Origin: an uncultured Pelagibacteraceae bacterium
Lineage (GTDB): Bacteria; Pseudomonadota; Alphaproteobacteria; Pelagibacterales; Pelagibacteraceae
Assembly: GCA_902600855.1 (NCBI GenBank)
Contig: CACKKY010000005.1
Coordinates: forward strand, 1-47,855
DNA: 47,855 nucleotides
Direction: 5' to 3'
Positions 1-7,836 of the stretch are shown here, piece by piece. How positions within the stretch are numbered: position 1 is the first letter of the stretch; every line of letters begins with the position of its first letter. Under the pieces are notes generated by a model that did not search any database, was not told the DNA's origin, and worked only from the letters and a program-made list of their open reading frames with translations. A program made the position numbers and the translations under genes.

Positions 1-1
1 A

Positions 2-820
2 TCAATAAAACCTTTTCTAATTAAAGAGATTGAAAACCAAACTAAAAAGCTTGCATTAGCTCTTAAAGTAAAAGGGTTCATGAATGTTCAATTCGCCATT
101 AAAAAAGATGAAATATATGTGATTGAAGTAAACCCAAGAGCAAGTAGAACTGTGCCTTTCGTTTCAAAAGCAAAAGGTCTTCCTCTAGCTAAAATTGCCT
201 CAAGAGTTATGGCTGGCGAAAAATTATCTAAGTTTAATTTAAAAAATAAGTCAAAAGGTATGTATGCTGTGAAAGAAGCAGTTTTTCCTTTTAATAAATT
301 TCCAAACAGTGATTTACTACTAGGTCCTGAAATGAAATCTACAGGTGAAGTTATGGGATTTGATAAAGACTTTGGAATGGCCTTTGCAAAAAGCCAGATA
401 GCTTCAGCAAATTCGTTGCCAAAACAAGGACTAGCGTTTATTTCACTAAAGGATTCTCATAAAGATGAAGGAATTGATTTAGCAAAACAACTTATCAGAT
501 TAAAGTTTACGTTGTGTGCAACTAAAGGAACTGCAGAATATTTTAGACAACATAAAATTAAATGCAGAATTATAAATAAAGTTAGTAGTGGATCTCCTCA
601 TATTGTTGATGTATTAGACTCTAAAAAAATTGGCCTGGTGATTAACACAGGAGGTGGAAATAGTGAGCATAGATTGAATGATGCAATAGCACTAAGAAGG
701 GCAACTCTTAAAAATAAAGTTCCATATTGTACTAACATGTCAACTGCTCAAGCATGTTTAGAGGCTATTAAGTCTCTTAAAACGAAGAAATTAAAAGTTA
801 CTTCTCTTCAGGATATCTAG
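2..820 (+). CDS. carB: Carbamoyl-phosphate synthase large subunit, C-terminal part (5' end outside window)
   Basis: This is the last 272 residues of the large subunit, which makes carbamoyl phosphate for pyrimidine and arginine synthesis in the cytoplasm with the CarA glutaminase subunit. The open frame runs in from the left edge, so the gene starts upstream of the window and the first in-frame ATG at 80 is internal. The end of the second ATP-grasp domain is visible (VIEVNPRASRTVPFVSKA), followed by the MGS-like allosteric domain from roughly residue 136 of this fragment (motif ATKGTAEYF; later NTGGG). The stop TAG lies inside CTAG at 817-820, which also encodes the stop of the convergent gene. 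Identity is secure; the missing N-terminus cannot be judged. Confidence 0.97.
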   Translation, partial: SIKPFLIKEIENQTKKLALALKVKGFMNVQFAIKKDEIYVIEVNPRASRTVPFVSKAKGLPLAKIASRVMAGEKLSKFNLKNKSKGMYAVKEAVFPFNKFPNSDLLLGPEMKSTGEVMGFDKDFGMAFAKSQIASANSLPKQGLAFISLKDSHKDEGIDLAKQLIRLKFTLCATKGTAEYFRQHKIKCRIINKVSSGSPHIVDVLDSKKIGLVINTGGGNSEHRLNDAIALRRATLKNKVPYCTNMSTAQACLEAIKSLKTKKLKVTSLQDI

Positions 821-2943
821 AATTTTTTTTTATAACTATAGGATATCAAACTAGAATTTAAATTATTGTTATCGTTTTGGGTATGATAAATTCCAAAATT
901 ATATTGGGTATTACTTTCTTTACTATCTAAATTATAACCCAATCCAACAGTTATAAATGTATCATCTGTGTTATCGTCTACTATATCAAAATTAGATCCG
1001 GTTTCTTTTATTTTAGCTTTAGATGTTGTGCCATCTAATTTTTCTTCATAACTTCCATAAATTGAAAAACCAAAAGATTGAAATTTTGTTTCTGTATTAT
1101 TGAAGTATTTATCTATTGCAAACCCAATTTCAGGTTTGATAATTAATAAATCATCATTTTTTACAGATAAGGCTAAATCTCCACCTGTTTCATCTAAATC
1201 ATCTTGAATTATATAACTTATATTGGTTGAAAATGACGGAGTAAAAATGAAACTATTGTCTATATCATATGATTGCTTGATATCACCTGTAACATCAAAA
1301 CCAAAATTATGAGCTCTACTTTTTAGAGACTGAACAGATCCTTCAGTTATTTCTCTTTTCATATCAGTTCTAGTTATAAAAGTTCCAAGATTTATACCTA
1401 GAATATAATCATTAAATTTTTGATTTTGATAAATCATCCCATGAAAAGTTTCACTATCACTTTTGCCAAAACTATTGTCAAAGTCTGTATCACTTGAAGA
1501 CAGTCCTAACGCCCAACCTTGATGAATTTCTTCAGTCAAATTATTTTCATTACCCATTAAAAAACCTGCAGTAGTTGCTTCATAACCTACATCTTCATCG
1601 ATTTTATTTTGATTTAAATTATCTGCAAAAGTTCTTATGAAAAAAGTACTGCCATTACTTTTTAAAGAAAACAAATCTTTATTTTTATAAATAGTAGCTA
1701 GTGATTTAAAATCAAACTCATTAAAAGAATGCATTTCCATTTGACTGGTGCTTTTATTTAGATCTAAATCATTTAGACTTAAAGAAGCATAATTATTTTT
1801 AGTTAGCGAATTAACACTTGGACCAGTAATAGCACTTGAGACAGCTCTTTTAAAGGATGAGTGTTTTTGAACACTTTGACCTGCCATTTTCTTAATAGTT
1901 ACACCTTCAATTTGTTTTGCAACTTTTTTAAGAGCTGTATCTGACAGACTATCTAAAGCTGAAGTTAAGCTAGTGTTGGTTCCATTTGTATTAATATTTT
2001 CGAGAACATTTAAAATTTTAGCATAGGAATTTGCAGTTATCCTTAATTTATATCCTGTTCTTGTAGTGTAAGTAAACGTGATTGATCCATTGCCCGTCGC
2101 TGAGGCATGGCCTTGTGTATTTGTTACATCAGTTGCGGATGCTATCGTAAAGCTTGAACCTCCACCACCTGAAGCACCACTTTGATCAAATCCTGCACCG
2201 GCTCCGCCGCCACCAAAGTATCCGGCTCCTCCGCCGCCGCCGCCGCCGCCTTCAACCAAAAAAGCGCTGCTTCCACCATTACCGCCATTAAAACTAGCTC
2301 CTACAGAACCGTCGTCTCCTCCAAGTCCTGAAGGTCCTGATCCTGCTGCACCTCCTGCTGCTTGGGTTCCACCACCACCGCCTCCGGTGCCAAGGCCACC
2401 AGCAGATCCTGTGCCTCCTGTGGTGCCACCGCCATCTGCACCTGCGACTGCAGATCCTCCAGCACCCGAAACTCCATTTCCGCCACCGCCTGCACCAACA
2501 ACAAATAAATTTGTAGAGGATTTTTTAACATAAGTAGTTCCACCACCTGCTCCACCTTGATAACCCATAATCGCGGCGCCACCACCTCCTTTTCCTCCAT
2601 TTCCAAATACTGTTGAGGTTGCATCCATAGACTCAGTACCATTATGACCCTTTTGACCAATTCTTATAGTTAATGTGTCTCCTGCAGTGACAGATATGGT
2701 TGCTTTTAGATAACCACCCTTGCCACCAGCTCCTCCTGAATTACCTCCAGTACCTCCCGCTGCACCGAATCCCTCAATTGTAATACTTTTGGCACCTGTA
2801 GGCACTGTCCAAGACTCATCTGATCCAGTAAAAGTAAATGATTTTGTATCTGCAAAAGAAATATTAGTTATAAAAAAACAAATTAAGACAAGATATTTTA
2901 AATTAAAATAAATTTTTTTTTTATAATTTAAAAAGAAAATCAT
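817..2943 (-). CDS. Glycine-rich surface protein with autotransporter-like beta-barrel
   Basis: 708 residues. Residues 1-31 look like a signal peptide (basic N-terminus, hydrophobic core LVLICFFITNISFA, then D). Residues about 35-295 are an extremely Gly-rich domain opening with SFTFTGSDESWTVPTGA, the pattern seen at the start of bacterial glycine-rich domains, with Gly runs up to 8. A linker about 300-430 carries an ALDSLSDTALKKVAKQIEG stretch like the region before autotransporter barrels. The last ~280 residues alternate polar and hydrophobic positions and end in Phe, as outer-membrane barrels do. Inference: a type V-secreted surface protein, possibly adhesive; the ligand is unknown. The Gly-rich part is visibly GC-richer than its surroundings because of GGN and GCN codons. 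It lies 31 bp downstream of the ATP-grasp gene on the same strand, so co-transcription is possible. Confidence 0.75.
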   Translation of the reverse strand: MIFFLNYKKKIYFNLKYLVLICFFITNISFADTKSFTFTGSDESWTVPTGAKSITIEGFGAAGGTGGNSGGAGGKGGYLKATISVTAGDTLTIRIGQKGHNGTESMDATSTVFGNGGKGGGGAAIMGYQGGAGGGTTYVKKSSTNLFVVGAGGGGNGVSGAGGSAVAGADGGGTTGGTGSAGGLGTGGGGGGTQAAGGAAGSGPSGLGGDDGSVGASFNGGNGGSSAFLVEGGGGGGGGAGYFGGGGAGAGFDQSGASGGGGSSFTIASATDVTNTQGHASATGNGSITFTYTTRTGYKLRITANSYAKILNVLENINTNGTNTSLTSALDSLSDTALKKVAKQIEGVTIKKMAGQSVQKHSSFKRAVSSAITGPSVNSLTKNNYASLSLNDLDLNKSTSQMEMHSFNEFDFKSLATIYKNKDLFSLKSNGSTFFIRTFADNLNQNKIDEDVGYEATTAGFLMGNENNLTEEIHQGWALGLSSSDTDFDNSFGKSDSETFHGMIYQNQKFNDYILGINLGTFITRTDMKREITEGSVQSLKSRAHNFGFDVTGDIKQSYDIDNSFIFTPSFSTNISYIIQDDLDETGGDLALSVKNDDLLIIKPEIGFAIDKYFNNTETKFQSFGFSIYGSYEEKLDGTTSKAKIKETGSNFDIVDDNTDDTFITVGLGYNLDSKESNTQYNFGIYHTQNDNNNLNSSLISYSYKKKF
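2231..2248. repeat. In-frame (CCG)6 triplet repeat
   Basis: Six perfect CCG units on the plus strand encode a poly-Gly run (GGC codons) in the glycine-rich surface protein. A perfect GC triplet tract is unusual in such AT-rich DNA. Gain or loss of units would keep the reading frame and change only the length of the Gly run. Confidence 0.85.
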
Positions 2944-2974
2944 ATTTTAATTTTTTATAATAGGAAAAAATAGA

Positions 2975-4420
2975 CTAGACGTCCACTATCATAGTATCTT
3001 TAGATCCACCACCCTGAGAACTGTTTACTATCGTGCTTCCTTTTCGAAGAGCAACCCTCGTTAATCCACCTGTAGTAACATATGTCGTCTTACCACTTAA
3101 AATGAATGGTCTTAAATCAAGATGACGGGGTTCAATTTCATTTTCAGTTATTGTTGGAGCTGTAGAAAGAGTTTCGAGAGGTTGAGCAATGTATTCTCTT
3201 GGATTTTTTTTAATCTTATTAATAACGCCCTCTCTTTCAGATTTTGAGGCTTTTGGTCCAATCATAATTCCATAACCACCTGATGCATTGGCTGGTTTAA
3301 CAACTAATTTTGAAATATTTTCTAAAACATAATCTCTTTGTTTTTTTTCATAACACAAGTATGTTTCAACTTGATTAAGGATTGGTTGCTCCCCTAAATA
3401 ATAAACTATCATTTTATTTACAAAAGAATATACAACTTTGTCATCAGCTATCCCTGTTCCAATAGCATTTATTATGCCTACATTTCCCTTACGCCAACTT
3501 TTAAATAATCCTGGAACTCCAATTACAGACTCTTTATTGAAAACTTTAGGATCCAAAAAATTATCATCTAAACGTCTATAAATACAATCAACCTTTAAAG
3601 GACCTTTAACAGTTTTCATATAAACTATATCTCCTTCAACAAAAAGATCCTTTCCTTCCACTAAAGCAATGCCCATCTGTTCTGCCAAAAAGGAATGCTC
3701 AAAGTATGCCGAATTGTAGATGCCAGGTGTCAGAACAACCATATGTGGGTTTAAGGTCTTTTTAGGAATACATTCCAACATACAGTTAAATAGCTTGTTT
3801 GTGTATTGATGGATAGATGCCACCTTATATCTTGTAAATAGTTCAGGGAATACATCCCTCATAACCATTCGATTTTCAAGCATGTATGACACACCTGAGG
3901 GAACTCTTAAATTATCCTCCAAAACTAAATAATCACCATTTGAATTTCTAATTAAATCTACTCCAGAAATATTAGCCCATGATTTATGTTTCGGAGAAAA
4001 ACCTTCGCACTCCTTTACATAATAAGGAGAATTAAAAATGATATCTCTGGGGACAATATTGTCTTTAAATATCTTTTTTTGATTATAAACGTCATCAATA
4101 AATAAGTTTAAAGCTTTTACACGTTGCTTTAAACCTTTTGAGACTTTATTCCATTGTTTTTTTGGAATAATTCGTGGAATAATATCAAGTGGCCATTTTT
4201 TTTCTTCAGCTCTATTATTAGCAGCATAAACTCTGAAATTTATACCCCTAGCACTTATTGTGCTTTGACAATTTTTCTCGATTTCTTGCAGTTTCTTTTT
4301 GCCATATCTTTCTAATATAGAAGAAATAATTGTTGCATGTTTTCTTAACTTATTATCTTTAGTAAAATATCCATCATAGGCATGTTTTGAATTGTAATTA
4401 CTCCACAGTTTTGGATTCAT
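2975..4420 (-). CDS. Circularly permuted ATP-grasp protein (DUF404/DUF407 type)
   Basis: 481 residues, the usual length for this family. Recognised by the N-terminal pattern (LWSNYNSKHAYDGYF), the central segment GIINAIGTGIADDKVVYSFV, the nucleotide-binding stretch VVKPANASGGYGIMIG and the C-terminal signature VNSSQGGGSKDT. ATP-grasp enzymes of this permuted class are predicted to ligate amino acids or peptides; the product is unknown. In many bacteria the gene clusters with an alpha-E (DUF403) protein, a transglutaminase-like protein and an Anbu peptidase. Here only the Anbu gene is adjacent, divergently placed across a 112-bp spacer with two inverted repeats. The alpha-E and transglutaminase-like genes are not in the window. 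The ATG at 4420 fits the family N-terminus. Confidence 0.85.
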   Translation of the reverse strand: MNPKLWSNYNSKHAYDGYFTKDNKLRKHATIISSILERYGKKKLQEIEKNCQSTISARGINFRVYAANNRAEEKKWPLDIIPRIIPKKQWNKVSKGLKQRVKALNLFIDDVYNQKKIFKDNIVPRDIIFNSPYYVKECEGFSPKHKSWANISGVDLIRNSNGDYLVLEDNLRVPSGVSYMLENRMVMRDVFPELFTRYKVASIHQYTNKLFNCMLECIPKKTLNPHMVVLTPGIYNSAYFEHSFLAEQMGIALVEGKDLFVEGDIVYMKTVKGPLKVDCIYRRLDDNFLDPKVFNKESVIGVPGLFKSWRKGNVGIINAIGTGIADDKVVYSFVNKMIVYYLGEQPILNQVETYLCYEKKQRDYVLENISKLVVKPANASGGYGIMIGPKASKSEREGVINKIKKNPREYIAQPLETLSTAPTITENEIEPRHLDLRPFILSGKTTYVTTGGLTRVALRKGSTIVNSSQGGGSKDTMIVDV

Positions 4421-4440
4421 AAGAGAGAATTCTTTAATAA

Positions 4441-4457
4441 TTGCTTAAAATAAGCAA
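4441..4457. promoter_or_regulatory. Inverted repeat in ATP-grasp/Anbu divergent spacer
   Basis: TTGCTTA, 3-nt centre AAA, TAAGCAA: a perfect 7-bp dyad 21 bp upstream of the ATP-grasp start codon (4420). It could be an operator or a hairpin in the 5' leader. No U-tract follows on either strand, so an intrinsic terminator is unlikely. Function is inferred from symmetry and position only. Confidence 0.45.
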
Positions 4458-4459
4458 AT

Positions 4460-4483
4460 GCATAATAGATATATCTGTTATGC
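4460..4483. promoter_or_regulatory. Second inverted repeat in the same spacer
   Basis: The left half GCATAATAGATA and right half TATCTGTTATGC are complementary except at one pair (T4466 against G4477). This gives a 24-bp near-perfect palindrome centred between the two divergent genes, 2 bp from the first dyad. It lies upstream of the predicted Anbu -10 element and could bind a dimeric regulator of both genes. The binding protein is unknown. Confidence 0.45.
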
Positions 4484-4513
4484 TTTTAATAGATTATTAA
4501 ATAATGTTATAAT
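4484..4513 (+). promoter_or_regulatory. Possible promoter of the Anbu gene
   Basis: A consensus -10 hexamer TATAAT sits at 4508-4513, with a weak TTTTAA at 4484-4489 in the -35 position (18-bp spacer). The ATG at 4533 would leave a leader of roughly 12 nt. AT-rich DNA yields such matches by chance, so this is tentative. Confidence 0.35.
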
Positions 4514-4532
4514 TTACTAATTATTTAAATGA

Positions 4533-5258
4533 ATGACTTATTGTATTGGAATAAAGACTAACGATGGACTTGTTTTTGCATCAGACTCAAGAACAAACGC
4601 TGGATTAGACAATGTAAATATTTATTCCAAAATGATGACGCATGACGTCGGGGACAGAACAGTTGTAATTGTTACATCTGGAAATTTAGGAACCTCTCAA
4701 GCTGTATACAAATCAATTGAAAAAGATCTAAATAGTTCTTCAGGTATAATGAATCTGAATACTTGTAATGATTTTGAACAAATTGCATCATACGTCGGCT
4801 CGTTAAATATTGAACACTCGTCTCCTCAAGGTATAAATACTGACAATGTTTTATTAGGATCAACTTTTATTGTTGGTGGACAGATAAAGGGTCAACAACA
4901 TGAACTCTATCTAGTTTATCCTCAAGGTAATTACATCAGACCAGCTGACAGCAAACCGTATCTTGTAATAGGTGAAGTAAAATATGGTAAGCCAATATTG
5001 GATAGAGTTATAAAACCAGAGGTATCTATTGGGGACGCATCTCGATGTGCTCTCATTTCAATGGACTCAACTTTAAAAAGTGATTTGACTGTGGGACCAC
5101 CAATAGATTTTGCAGTACATAAAAAAGATGCAAATAAATTAATAACTTTAGAATGTCTAAATATCACTGATGAAAATTACTCAAAGGTCTGCAACAGATG
5201 GTCTGAGGGAATTTTTAAGGTTTTTGACTCTTTTCCAAGATTTGAGTGGGAAAAATAA
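4533..5258 (+). CDS. Anbu-type proteasome-like peptidase
   Basis: 241 residues with the Anbu/HslV-like N-terminus MTYCIGIKTNDGLVFASDSR. Removal of Met1 would expose Thr as the N-terminal nucleophile, as in proteasome beta subunits and HslV. Asp18 and Lys33 (17 and 32 after processing) fall where the family keeps catalytic Asp and Lys. No signal peptide or membrane segment, so cytoplasmic. Anbu forms open helical assemblies in other bacteria, and no regulatory ATPase has been assigned to it. Its neighbour is the divergent ATP-grasp gene, a known genomic partner. The stop is 2 bp from the stop of the convergent oxygenase-like gene. Substrate and role are unknown. HslV itself is less likely, since it is shorter (about 175 residues) and paired with hslU. 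Confidence 0.85.
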   Translation: MTYCIGIKTNDGLVFASDSRTNAGLDNVNIYSKMMTHDVGDRTVVIVTSGNLGTSQAVYKSIEKDLNSSSGIMNLNTCNDFEQIASYVGSLNIEHSSPQGINTDNVLLGSTFIVGGQIKGQQHELYLVYPQGNYIRPADSKPYLVIGEVKYGKPILDRVIKPEVSIGDASRCALISMDSTLKSDLTVGPPIDFAVHKKDANKLITLECLNITDENYSKVCNRWSEGIFKVFDSFPRFEWEK

Positions 5259-5260
5259 TA

Positions 5261-5923
5261 CTATTTCACTTTCCAGTCAGTTTCAAAAGTAACATAGTTT
5301 ACTTGGATACAACGTCTTTCTTTTACAATTTTTTTCTTTTCCATACCATGCCAAGTATTTGGGCCACTTGTAAATAAATATCCATAATTATGTTTATAAG
5401 GAACTGTTTTTACTTTTTCTAATTTATCATTATAAAAATCTGTTCCCAAATCTTCAGTCTCATTAGCATTATTTACAAAAATTAAGCCTGACATTAACTT
5501 TTCTTTTATGTCACAATGAGGTTTTAACCAAAAACCTTCCCTATCACAAATAACTTCTACTCTTACATATGAATTTGATAAATCCTTATTGATCATTTTT
5601 GAAATAGCTTCATATGTTTCTTTAGATTGAAGTTCATTAATAAATTTTACCAAATGAGGAAATTGAGATGAATTTTCCTTTGTAATAAAGCATCTAAATT
5701 TAATTGCTTCACCGCCAGATGCAATACCTTCTCTAAATTCTGCTGCACCTCCATCAATAGCTCTTGTACCATCATAATTAAGATTATGTTTGCTTACATC
5801 TGGAATATCAGCTTTAATAATTTCTTCTATCGCCCCATCAGATAATGCATCATTATATTCCCAGTGATCAAAAGGGAATTCATGTTTTTTAGATTGATTT
5901 TGAATTGAGTTTAAAAATGTCAT
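5261..5923 (-). CDS. Putative 2OG-Fe(II) oxygenase-like protein
   Basis: 220 residues. The arrangement suggests a 2-oxoglutarate/Fe(II) dioxygenase fold: His136-x-Asp138 in LKPHCDIKE, a distal His192 in NTWHGMEKK, then Arg203/Arg204 suitable for binding the 2OG carboxylate. No signal peptide. The start codon overlaps the stop of the upstream ELM1-like gene by one base (TAATG on the minus strand), implying translational coupling and possibly a shared pathway. The substrate cannot be read from the sequence; glycan, peptide or small-molecule hydroxylation are all possible. Confidence 0.6.
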   Translation of the reverse strand: MTFLNSIQNQSKKHEFPFDHWEYNDALSDGAIEEIIKADIPDVSKHNLNYDGTRAIDGGAAEFREGIASGGEAIKFRCFITKENSSQFPHLVKFINELQSKETYEAISKMINKDLSNSYVRVEVICDREGFWLKPHCDIKEKLMSGLIFVNNANETEDLGTDFYNDKLEKVKTVPYKHNYGYLFTSGPNTWHGMEKKKIVKERRCIQVNYVTFETDWKVK

Positions 5924-6867
5924 TAAGAGTTAATTTTTTTTTTGATAATATTTGCCACTCTATTAGTTTCATCAAGTTTTTCATAGTTCCAATTTTCAAT
6001 CTCTTCACCTAAATTTCTAATGATATTTAATTCTTTAAATAGATTTCTAAATCTTTGAAATCTTTTGTCATTTTTTTTGGGTAAAATATTGGCTATATAA
6101 ATTGGTTTTCCAGTTAAAGCTGCTTCAGATATCATGGAACTAGAATCACAAGTAACAATAATATTTTCAGCAATCGCTAGAGCTGATAAATATGCCTTCT
6201 TATCAACATCCATTATAACTGTATGATTATTACCAAAATATTCTTTAGCATAATTAATGGTTTTGGCTGGAGTTCTCATTGAAGGAATTACAACTAATTG
6301 AAAATTATGTTTTTTTAATAATCCATCTAAGATCATAAAGATATTTTTCATATTTTTTATTGAGTAATCATAATACTTGGTTGGGCCACCTATTATTAAA
6401 GTCCAAATTTTTCTTTCATCTTTTTTAATATATGCATTTAAATAATCTTTATTTTCATTAATCTCATTTTCTGTAAGGTAATGAATAGCTCCCTTTGAAC
6501 TAATTACATTTTTACCTTTTACTAAATCATGGTCTGGGGCAACAATAAAATCAAAATGATTTAAATCTACCTTCGGATCCTGAATATGAATATTAAATAC
6601 TTTTTTTTTTGAAGTATTTTTTAAATGAATTGATGGAATTATACTTTTACGACCACAAGATATGATCACATCAAAATCATCAATTTCAATTTTTTTATAA
6701 ACATTTTGTGAGATAGGTGTGAACTTAGGAGGAATCATTTTCCAAAAATTATTTAGTTCAACTGTATGGTGAGTAAAATCAACATCTAAGGCCTTAGCTA
6801 AACCTTCTACTTGACTAATCATACCATGCATTCCCTGAGTTAATAATATCCCTTTTAATTTTGTCAT
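5923..6867 (-). CDS. ELM1/GT-B-like protein (DUF1022 family)
   Basis: 314 residues resembling the mitochondrial fission ELM1 family, which is widespread in alphaproteobacteria. Visible marks are ILLTQGMHGMISQVEGLA near the N-terminus, DVIISCGRKSIIPSIHLK, the segment IHIQDPKVDLNHFDFIVAPD, and later IIGGPTKYY and TCDSSSMISEAALTGKPIYI. The last resembles the donor-binding half of GT-B glycosyltransferases. The bacterial function is not established; a cell-envelope sugar transfer role is plausible inference. It is the first gene of a two-gene minus-strand unit with the oxygenase-like gene. Only 21 bp separate its start from divergent trxB. Confidence 0.75.
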   Translation of the reverse strand: MTKLKGILLTQGMHGMISQVEGLAKALDVDFTHHTVELNNFWKMIPPKFTPISQNVYKKIEIDDFDVIISCGRKSIIPSIHLKNTSKKKVFNIHIQDPKVDLNHFDFIVAPDHDLVKGKNVISSKGAIHYLTENEINENKDYLNAYIKKDERKIWTLIIGGPTKYYDYSIKNMKNIFMILDGLLKKHNFQLVVIPSMRTPAKTINYAKEYFGNNHTVIMDVDKKAYLSALAIAENIIVTCDSSSMISEAALTGKPIYIANILPKKNDKRFQRFRNLFKELNIIRNLGEEIENWNYEKLDETNRVANIIKKKINS

Positions 6868-6888
6868 TTATACCTATATAGCTTTTGT

Positions 6889-7833
6889 ATGAGTGATAAT
6901 CCAACAAAACACACAAAAGTGTTAATAATTGGATCCGGTCCTGCCGGATACACTGCTGCTGTTTATGCGGCTCGAGCAATGTTAAATCCTATTTTAGTAT
7001 ATGGATCTGAGCCTGGTGGACAACTAACAACAACAACTGATGTTGAAAATTTTCCAGGATTTGCTGATGTAATTCAAGGTCCCTGGTTAATGGATCAAAT
7101 GAAAGAGCAAGCCAAAGCAGTAGGTACAGAAATGATCGAGGATCACATATCATCAGTAAATTTAAAATCACAACCATTTGAAGCGGTTGGTGATAGTGGT
7201 CAAAAGTATACTGCTGATAGCATAATAATTTCTACTGGAGCTCAAGCAAGATGGTTAAATCTTGAATCTGAACAAAAATTTAGAGGCTTTGGTGTTTCTG
7301 CTTGTGCTACATGCGATGGTTTTTTCTTTAAAGATAAAGAGGTTGCAGTAGTCGGTGGTGGTAACGCTGCTGTTGAGGAAGCTATGTTTCTTACAAAGTT
7401 TGCCTCAAAAGTAAAACTTATACATAGAAGAGATGCATTAAGAGCTGAAAAAATGCTTCAGAAAAAATTAATGGAAAATAAAAAAATTGAAATTATATGG
7501 GATAGTGCTGTAGAAGAAGTTATTGGTGATGGCGAGCCAAAAAATGTTACAGGTATCAAAATTAAAAATCTAAAAACGAATAATATTGAAGAAATTAAAG
7601 TAGATGGCTTATTTATTGCAATTGGCCATGATCCAGCTACAGCTTTATTTAAAAAACAATTAGATATGGACAATGAAGGATATTTAATTACTAAACCAGA
7701 TTCTACAGAAACAAATATTCCTGGAGTTTATGCAGCAGGAGACGTTAAAGATAAAACCTTTAGACAAGCAGTTACAGCTGCTGGTATGGGGTGTATGGCA
7801 GCGCTTGAGGCTGAAAAGCATTTATCACACTAA
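6889..7833 (+). CDS. trxB: Thioredoxin reductase
   Basis: 314 residues, the normal length. It transfers electrons from NADPH via FAD to thioredoxin in the cytoplasm. Motifs: FAD-binding GSGPAGYTAA near residue 16, redox-active Cys139-Ala-Thr-Cys142 followed by Asp143, NADPH-binding GGGNAAVEEA, and the C-terminal FAD motif GVYAAGDVKDKTFRQ. The start ATG lies 21 bp from the divergent ELM1-like start, so promoter elements must overlap the neighbouring coding region. A GTG-started gene follows 3 nt after the stop. Confidence 0.96.
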   Translation: MSDNPTKHTKVLIIGSGPAGYTAAVYAARAMLNPILVYGSEPGGQLTTTTDVENFPGFADVIQGPWLMDQMKEQAKAVGTEMIEDHISSVNLKSQPFEAVGDSGQKYTADSIIISTGAQARWLNLESEQKFRGFGVSACATCDGFFFKDKEVAVVGGGNAAVEEAMFLTKFASKVKLIHRRDALRAEKMLQKKLMENKKIEIIWDSAVEEVIGDGEPKNVTGIKIKNLKTNNIEEIKVDGLFIAIGHDPATALFKKQLDMDNEGYLITKPDSTETNIPGVYAAGDVKDKTFRQAVTAAGMGCMAALEAEKHLSH

Positions 7834-7836
7834 TTA

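Noticed and set aside
2301-2911. Open frames antisense or out of frame to the Gly-rich gene (2301-2660 minus, 2720-2911 plus)
   Set aside because: They arise from the GC-rich Gly/Ala repeat read in other frames, giving Gln/Leu/Val- or Pro-rich translations with no family resemblance or start signal.
4441-4483. Dyads as intrinsic terminators
   Set aside because: They lie between divergent start codons, upstream of both genes, and lack a following U-tract.
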